DNA of 6,814 nucleotides from Pseudomonadota bacterium (GTDB taxonomy: Bacteria > Pseudomonadota > Gammaproteobacteria > Burkholderiales > Burkholderiaceae). The stretch lies in assembly GCA_021778935.1 (NCBI GenBank), contig JAJYBQ010000137.1:1-6814 (forward strand), read 5' to 3'. The position numbers and the translations under genes are program-made. This document shows positions 5,870 to 6,814 of this stretch, piece by piece. The notes below the pieces were generated by a model. That model was given only the letters and a program-made list of their open reading frames with translations. It had not been told where the DNA came from and ran no database searches. The stretch's first letter is position 1; each line of letters opens with the position of its first letter.

Positions 5870-5898
5870 AGCGTATGCGAATGCGCGGAATCGGTCAA
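5870..5898 (-). promoter_or_regulatory. Sigma70-like promoter for the leuA leader / methyltransferase-rmuC unit
   Basis: Reading on the minus strand, TTGACC at 5898-5893 (5 of 6 to TTGACA) is followed after exactly 17 nt by TACGCT at 5875-5870 (3 of 6 to TATAAT, keeping the first T-A and final T). Transcription would start near 5863. It is the best promoter match that I see in the window, and it faces the leuA remnant, methyltransferase and rmuC genes. It lies 54 nt before the divergent tauE-type gene. Confidence 0.5.
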
Positions 5899-5952
5899 TT
5901 CCTTCCTTGGCTTGCGGCGCGACGCGGGCCAACCGGCTATCCTGCTGCCGCC

Positions 5953-6780
5953 ATGGATCCCGTTGCCCATCTCCCGCACGCCGCCGGCGTCACCCTCACT
6001 GCCGCGCAGCATGTGCTGACCGTGCTCTCCGGGAGCGCGGTCGGCTTCACCCTCGGCATCATCGGCGGAGGCGGATCCATTCTCGCCGTGCCGCTTCTGC
6101 TGTACCTCGTCGGGTATCCGGATCCGCATGTGGTGATCGGCACCACCGCGTTTGCCGTTTCGATGAACGCCTACGCCAATCTCGCGCTGCATGCGCGTGC
6201 CGGCAACGTGCGGTGGAAGCAGGGCATCTTGTTTGCGGTGGTCGGCGCGGCGATGGCCTTCGTCGGTTCCAGTATCGGCAAGGCCGTGGACGGCCGGCGT
6301 CTGCTGTTCCTGTTCGCCCTGCTGATGCTCGGGATCGCGGTCCTGATGGTGCGCCAGCGCGCCGTCGCCGCGATGCTGGAGAAGACGCAGGCGCAGTGCG
6401 GCGAGGCCCTGTGCGCCGCCCGTCTGGCCGGTTCGGCGGCCTTGGCCGGCGTGTTCTCGGGATTCTTCGGCATCGGGGGCGGGTTCCTGATCGTTCCCGG
6501 CCTGGCGCTGCCGACGGGGATGCCCATGGTCACCGCGGTGGGAACCTCGCTGATCTCGGTTGGCACGTTCGGTCTGACCACTGCGCTGAACTACGCCCGC
6601 TCGGGAATGCTGGACTGGCGGGTGGCCCTGCAGTTCATCGCCGGCGGCATCGTCGGCGGCTGGGCCGGCACCCGCGCCGCCACCCGGCTCGGACGCAGCG
6701 GGAAAGGTACCCTGAACTGGATTTTTGCCGGGCTCGTCGTCGCGGTCGCGTCGTACATGCTGTACAAGAACGCGCCGTAG
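5953..6780 (+). CDS. Sulfite exporter TauE/SafE family permease
   Basis: A complete 275-residue integral membrane protein of the TauE/SafE family; members move sulfite, sulfonates or other small organic anions across the inner membrane. The two-fold internal repeat is plain: GFTLGIIGGGGSILAVPLLL (31-50) matches GVFSGFFGIGGGFLIVPGLA (166-185), and VIGTTAFAVSMNAYANL (61-77, expected next motif) matches AVGTSLISVGTFGLTTALNY (195-214). About eight hydrophobic segments are present, with a hydrophilic middle loop at about 133-158 containing two cysteines (C149, C154). I chose the ATG at 5953 because the upstream in-frame residues are Arg-rich and unlike the family; no clear Shine-Dalgarno precedes it. 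A TATCCT at 5938-5943 is a weak possible -10. The gene is divergent from the leuA-leader promoter. It is not a close copy of the truncated family member at 2772. The substrate cannot be assigned. Confidence 0.9.
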   Translation: MDPVAHLPHAAGVTLTAAQHVLTVLSGSAVGFTLGIIGGGGSILAVPLLLYLVGYPDPHVVIGTTAFAVSMNAYANLALHARAGNVRWKQGILFAVVGAAMAFVGSSIGKAVDGRRLLFLFALLMLGIAVLMVRQRAVAAMLEKTQAQCGEALCAARLAGSAALAGVFSGFFGIGGGFLIVPGLALPTGMPMVTAVGTSLISVGTFGLTTALNYARSGMLDWRVALQFIAGGIVGGWAGTRAATRLGRSGKGTLNWIFAGLVVAVASYMLYKNAP

Positions 6781-6814
6781 TCTTGGGTGCGATGGGTGTG
6801 CGGTACGCGCGTCC

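Noticed and set aside
5875..5952. Longer start of the complete TauE-type permease at 5875
   Set aside because: The added 26 residues are Arg-rich and non-hydrophobic, run across the opposite-strand promoter and do not resemble the family N terminus.

Overview
The window is high-GC DNA with short intergenic gaps, Shine-Dalgarno-led genes and a set of families (Bcr/CflA efflux pump, GlpD-like flavoprotein, RmuC, TauE/SafE permeases, long-form LeuA) that fits a Proteobacterium. I think a betaproteobacterium is most likely, but nothing here fixes the genus. No rRNA, tRNA, CRISPR array, transposase or phage gene is visible.

Layout. Positions 7-2366 on the plus strand hold an MFS drug-efflux-type transporter followed 47 nt later by a short GlpD-like FAD oxidoreductase. 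An untranslated stretch with two hairpins leads to a tandemly duplicated Shine-Dalgarno block and a 42-residue single-pass membrane protein (2549-2677). Next comes the first quarter of a TauE/SafE permease (2772 to about 2954), which breaks off into a stem-rich, non-coding stretch (about 2955-3105). The minus strand then carries, in transcription order, a leucine-type promoter and leader (5898 to 5620), a heavily deleted leuA remnant (5619-5182), a class I SAM methyltransferase (5195-4404) and rmuC (4407-3106). These are tightly packed: the leuA remnant reading frame overlaps the methyltransferase start by 14 nt, and the methyltransferase stop overlaps the rmuC start as ATGA. A complete TauE/SafE permease (5953-6780) is divergent from this unit.

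How it fits together. The methyltransferase and rmuC probably use the promoter that once served leuA. The leader retains a sigma70-like promoter, a leucine-codon run and two competing stems, so attenuator-like control by leucine may have been left in front of genes unrelated to leucine synthesis. This is inference. Two gene remains (tauE fragment, leuA fragment) mark this as a region that has undergone deletion and rearrangement. I found no clear defence or mobile system. The most unusual items are the leuA remnant with its retained leader, the 42-residue protein with a duplicated ribosome-binding block, and the structured element at the tauE break.
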